Shown here piece after piece: positions 23,853-26,807 of a stretch of 26,807 nucleotides of DNA. Source of the stretch: a virus. The notes under the pieces were generated by a model, which did no database searches, was not told where the DNA came from, and worked only from the letters and a program-made list of their open reading frames with translations. Numbering within the stretch: position 1 is the first letter of the stretch; every line of letters starts with the position of its first letter. Position numbers and translations under genes: made by a program. The stretch is taken from the IMG/VR virus record IMGVR_UViG_3300036651_000365, positions 1 to 26,807 of that record. One strand, written 5' to 3'.

Positions 23853-26333
23853 TTATTGCATTTGCATTTCGGGTTGTTGTTGCATTTCTTGTTGTTCTCC
23901 CATTGGTGATTCTTGTGGCTGCCCTGCTTGTTGTTCTGCTAATTCTTCTTGTTGTTCTTGTGCTACGGCGGCTTGATCCATTTGTTTGTTCTCTGCCGCT
24001 AACGGGATGGTAATGTTGGGTACAAGTTGTTGTATAGCCGGCATGAATGCAGCGATAAGTTTACCTGATTCGTCTTTTGCTGCTACTGCTAAGTACCCTT
24101 GTAAAAGAATTTCTTCTTTCTTTTTTGTAGATTCAAATTCAGCCATTTCTTTTTTAGCATCCATTTCGGCGGCTGCTAATTTAGCATCATTTTCTGCTTT
24201 TTGTTGAAGACTGGTATTTTGCGTTTCGGCATTTTCTCTTGTTCTTCTTGAAGCTTCTTCGTTCGCCTTACGCCTATTCTCTTCGTATGTTTTTGTTAGA
24301 TACCAACGTGCTAATTTTGGATCATCAATTTCCCGAATCATCATTGCATCTTTCAATGTTAATGATGGCTGTCCCATTTCATCAGGCACTTGACTGTAAC
24401 GTTGAATGTCTGCCTCTAATCTTTCTCTTTCATAGTCTGTAGATTTCATTTTAACCTGCACTTTAAAGCGGGTGTTTATCATGTCATCTTTGGATTCAGG
24501 TTCTTCTTTTACTATATCGTTCCAATGAAGTAAACATAATTTGTAGCAGGTCTGTTCCCAAAGAGTATTATTAGCGTTTAGAACATAGTCTGAAACGTTG
24601 TAGGATGCGTTATTTTGCTGTTCTTGAAGTACACCTGAAGTTCTATCGCCTACATCACTACCGTCACGATATTGAGGCACACCAATGAGTTGTCGTATCT
24701 CTTGAACTATGCTTGCCAATACGTTTGTGATTTCAATTATTTTACTAACCGTATCATCGTGTGCTGTATTGGATATTGCCGGGGCTTCTTTTGATAGCGG
24801 GTCAAGTCCTTTACTACTCCAAACTTCTGTACCCGTCTGATTGAATATTCTAAGTACCTCTTCCCATCCTATTGAGTTACCATTACCTAAGTCAATGTTA
24901 CGTGCGCTTTCAACATCAATTCTAATCCCTGCGGGACGTATTTGAGATATTAACTGCTTGCGCTTTAATTTGAGCATTGTGTACTCACGGAGCGGTTCCA
25001 TTATCCTTTCAAATAAAGATGGCACATAATCCCCGTCATTATTAGGGATGCTTATAGTCCATGAGGACATAGGCTTTGATACATTTGTAAACTCACTTAC
25101 AATTAAATCAGGCTCTCCCCAATAAAGCATTTTATCTCCGTAGGGAGCATATACGCCTCTCATCCACGGATTGCTTTGTTTCTTAATTATTTTTACGTTG
25201 TCGGGCTTTGGTTGTTCTATTATTTTGCCTTCTTTGTTTTTTGTTTGATAAGGCACATTTTTTTTAAGAGATATATTTTCACGCCCGAATGAATCTGTCT
25301 TTGCTACATAATAGGTTTCTTCCCCACATAGTATTTCACAATCTAAAACAAGTATTGAGCAATCATCATAAGGTCTAACTGTATTTTGCATCAGCATACT
25401 GTATGATTGCTGCCATTGGTAGTTAAACGTGCCTATGTTTTGTTTTGTTGCTGAGTTCTTTGCTAATTCAAAAATATCTAACTCTGTAAGACCATCAGGG
25501 CGGTCATCTGTTTTACCGAATTTTGCTCTTAATTCTCTTACTTTAAGATTGTAAAACTCCCCTACCATTGTAAGTTCACAATCCCCTGTATCATTCATAA
25601 AGAAGTTGTAAATCATATTTGTCGGGACTCCTTTACGAATACTATACTTTTTAGGCGCAATCCTTTCAATCTTTGTAGCCCCAAGATTAACTACGGTATG
25701 GTCATAAAGCGTTTTTCTATTAAGTACATTTTCAAACAATATACTATCCAATGTAAGCCCCAACATTTCTTCAAACCGTATTTCCTTTGGCAATCTATCC
25801 TCCAATTCAAAATACACTCTTGCCATTAATTCATCATCAGGAACGTATGCCCCTGTAGGTTCTAATTGAACTCCTGCTTGTTGCTGTAAATCTTGAATTG
25901 TTTCAATATCCCTCATACGAAATAACGCTTCAAGCATCCTGTCTTCTTTCTCTGAGAGAGAACCGTCATCTATTGCGTTTACACAAGGGTAAAGTTTATT
26001 TTTAGCCATTGATTCTACCAACGTACCTACGAACTGTGCCGCTATACGCTGCTGTGTCATATCCATCGGAACGTGAGCCTTATTAGCATCACTTACACTC
26101 ATGAAATCCAAGAACTGTTCCATTGGTTGCGACCCTTTGCTCCATAGGAGTAACTGTTGCATACGCTGACTTCTGCCTAAAAAGAAGTTCAAATTAGTTG
26201 CATTACTCGTCTGCTGAGAGTAAAATGCTTTCACGATTGCCTTCCCTTTTTCTTTATTAGCCCTATCTTCAGGAGACAAGAAGACCTTTTCCATTAACGG
26301 ATCGGTAAATGTGGGTAGTGTTGGTTCTGGCAT
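23853..26333 (-). CDS. Portal protein, 826 aa
   Basis: Forms the dodecameric channel at one capsid vertex through which DNA is packaged and ejected, and binds the terminase. The length fits the large portals of podoviruses and crAss-like phages. The body is mixed alpha/beta with a clip/stem-like middle (LREYTMLKLKRKQLISQIRP) and the portal-typical run GDRTSGVLQEQQNNASYNVS before helices near LWEQTCYKLCLLH. A long charged coiled coil (NRRKANEEASRRTRENAETQ onward) covers about 685-745, and the last 50 residues are Gln/Glu/Met-rich (the barrel or a disordered tail). The order of portal, small gene, terminase, scaffold and capsid supports the call. The start region overlaps the HNH gene by 40 bases; AATTATAAATG is the start context. 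Confidence 0.85.
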   Translation of the reverse strand: MPEPTLPTFTDPLMEKVFLSPEDRANKEKGKAIVKAFYSQQTSNATNLNFFLGRSQRMQQLLLWSKGSQPMEQFLDFMSVSDANKAHVPMDMTQQRIAAQFVGTLVESMAKNKLYPCVNAIDDGSLSEKEDRMLEALFRMRDIETIQDLQQQAGVQLEPTGAYVPDDELMARVYFELEDRLPKEIRFEEMLGLTLDSILFENVLNRKTLYDHTVVNLGATKIERIAPKKYSIRKGVPTNMIYNFFMNDTGDCELTMVGEFYNLKVRELRAKFGKTDDRPDGLTELDIFELAKNSATKQNIGTFNYQWQQSYSMLMQNTVRPYDDCSILVLDCEILCGEETYYVAKTDSFGRENISLKKNVPYQTKNKEGKIIEQPKPDNVKIIKKQSNPWMRGVYAPYGDKMLYWGEPDLIVSEFTNVSKPMSSWTISIPNNDGDYVPSLFERIMEPLREYTMLKLKRKQLISQIRPAGIRIDVESARNIDLGNGNSIGWEEVLRIFNQTGTEVWSSKGLDPLSKEAPAISNTAHDDTVSKIIEITNVLASIVQEIRQLIGVPQYRDGSDVGDRTSGVLQEQQNNASYNVSDYVLNANNTLWEQTCYKLCLLHWNDIVKEEPESKDDMINTRFKVQVKMKSTDYERERLEADIQRYSQVPDEMGQPSLTLKDAMMIREIDDPKLARWYLTKTYEENRRKANEEASRRTRENAETQNTSLQQKAENDAKLAAAEMDAKKEMAEFESTKKKEEILLQGYLAVAAKDESGKLIAAFMPAIQQLVPNITIPLAAENKQMDQAAVAQEQQEELAEQQAGQPQESPMGEQQEMQQQPEMQMQ

Positions 26334-26807
26334 TTATAATTTATTTTTCCGGGTTTTGTATTGAACTTTTTTAGAGGTTTTTCTATTGATTCTTTTATAT
26401 CCCAACCTAATTCTACATATCTTGCCCACACTACACTATATTTTACGTTGTATTTATCTGCCGCTTGTTTTAGTGTTAATCTTTCTCCTTTATAATTCAC
26501 AACGATATTATCTCTTCTGTTATTTTGATTTTCTTTTGAAGTCATTACCTCGCAAGTTTCAGGAGAATATATGTTGCCCCCGCTTTTATCCTTATCAATA
26601 TTAAGTCCTTTTCTCCATCCGTTTGCTATTGCCCAATCATGGTAACTTTTGAAGTTTTCTCTCCATTCCTTACAAACTGTAACCCCTTTCCCTCCATAAT
26701 TTAAATAATTTTCGCTGTTTTTATTATAACACCTCTCCTTCATTGTACTCCATACTTTATACAAAGGATGATTTTTTGAAAAGCCATGCGTTTTATTACA
26801 AACTATC
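26294..26807 (-). CDS. HNH-type homing endonuclease, 5' end cut by the window's right edge
   Basis: The frame is open to base 26806 and reads IVCNKTHGFSKNHPLYKVW before KERCYN, so the true start lies beyond the window. An internal TTG at 26764 is not a good start because the conserved family lead (HG-S ... LY-W) precedes it. The typical family blocks are present: YNKNSENYLNYGGKGVTVC, then KEWRENF, WAIANGW, NIDKDKSGGNIYSPETCEV and SKENQNNRRDN. These are the blocks of freestanding phage HNH endonucleases. The C-terminal segment (ERLTLKQAADKYNVKYSVVW, then ELGWDIKESIEKP) is the usual DNA-binding helix-turn-helix. The last 13 codons overlap the portal gene in another frame. It acts on DNA, probably promoting its own spread between related phages. 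Family sure; specificity unknown. Confidence 0.88.
   Translation of the reverse strand, partial: IVCNKTHGFSKNHPLYKVWSTMKERCYNKNSENYLNYGGKGVTVCKEWRENFKSYHDWAIANGWRKGLNIDKDKSGGNIYSPETCEVMTSKENQNNRRDNIVVNYKGERLTLKQAADKYNVKYSVVWARYVELGWDIKESIEKPLKKFNTKPGKINYKCQNQHYPHLPIR

Noticed and set aside
1-26807. tRNA genes, CRISPR arrays, insertion sequences, diversity-generating retroelement, defence operon
   Set aside because: No gap is long enough for most of these, and I saw no direct-repeat array, transposase, reverse transcriptase, or defence gene; the short gaps do not fold as tRNA by eye.

Overview
This window is the virion-structure and packaging block of a tailed, probably short-tailed (podovirus-type), bacteriophage. 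The likely host is a member of the Bacteroidota. The DNA is AT-rich, and I see no convincing Shine-Dalgarno sequence before the starts I checked. Starts sit instead in A/T-rich stretches such as TATAAATG or AATAAAATG, and the one forward-strand gene has a TAnnTTTG-type -7 box, both typical of Bacteroidota. The left-edge gene, the giant internal protein and the ring-type proteins also look like families I associate with Bacteroidota phages, including Crassvirales-like ones. That affiliation is an inference from memory, not a database result.

All genes but one are on the minus strand, so the operon reads from right to left. In transcription order it holds: a 5'-truncated HNH-type homing endonuclease at the right edge; the portal; a GIY-YIG homing endonuclease; a small coiled-coil protein in the small-terminase position; the large terminase; a scaffold-like protein; the major capsid protein; an unknown 330-residue protein bracketed by two hairpins; two ring or connector-type proteins (223 and 217 aa); a small acidic protein; a 246-aa tail-tube or ring adaptor; an 88-aa protein; a 1280-aa beta-rich tail nozzle or muzzle-like protein; three probable internal or ejected virion proteins (214, 493 and 2454 aa); and a 3'-truncated gene at the left edge. 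Portal, scaffold, capsid, tail tube A-like, tail tube B-like and then three internal proteins is the order of a T7-type structural cassette, although only some individual genes are recognisable by motif.

The coding density is very high. Genes overlap by TAATG or ATGA, or are separated by 1 to about 70 bases, which implies co-transcription and translational coupling. No intergenic stretch exceeds 300 bases. The longest non-minus-coding gap (20185-20426) contains the only plus-strand gene, a 51-codon ribbon-helix-helix regulator. It has its own promoter-like box and a perfect inverted repeat between it and the divergent scaffold/capsid genes, which makes it a candidate local transcriptional switch.

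The features most worth attention are the 2454-residue polyvalent-type virion protein with an embedded ParB/sulfiredoxin-like motif, the isolated regulator inside the morphogenesis operon, and the two unrelated homing endonucleases packed tightly on both sides of the portal gene.
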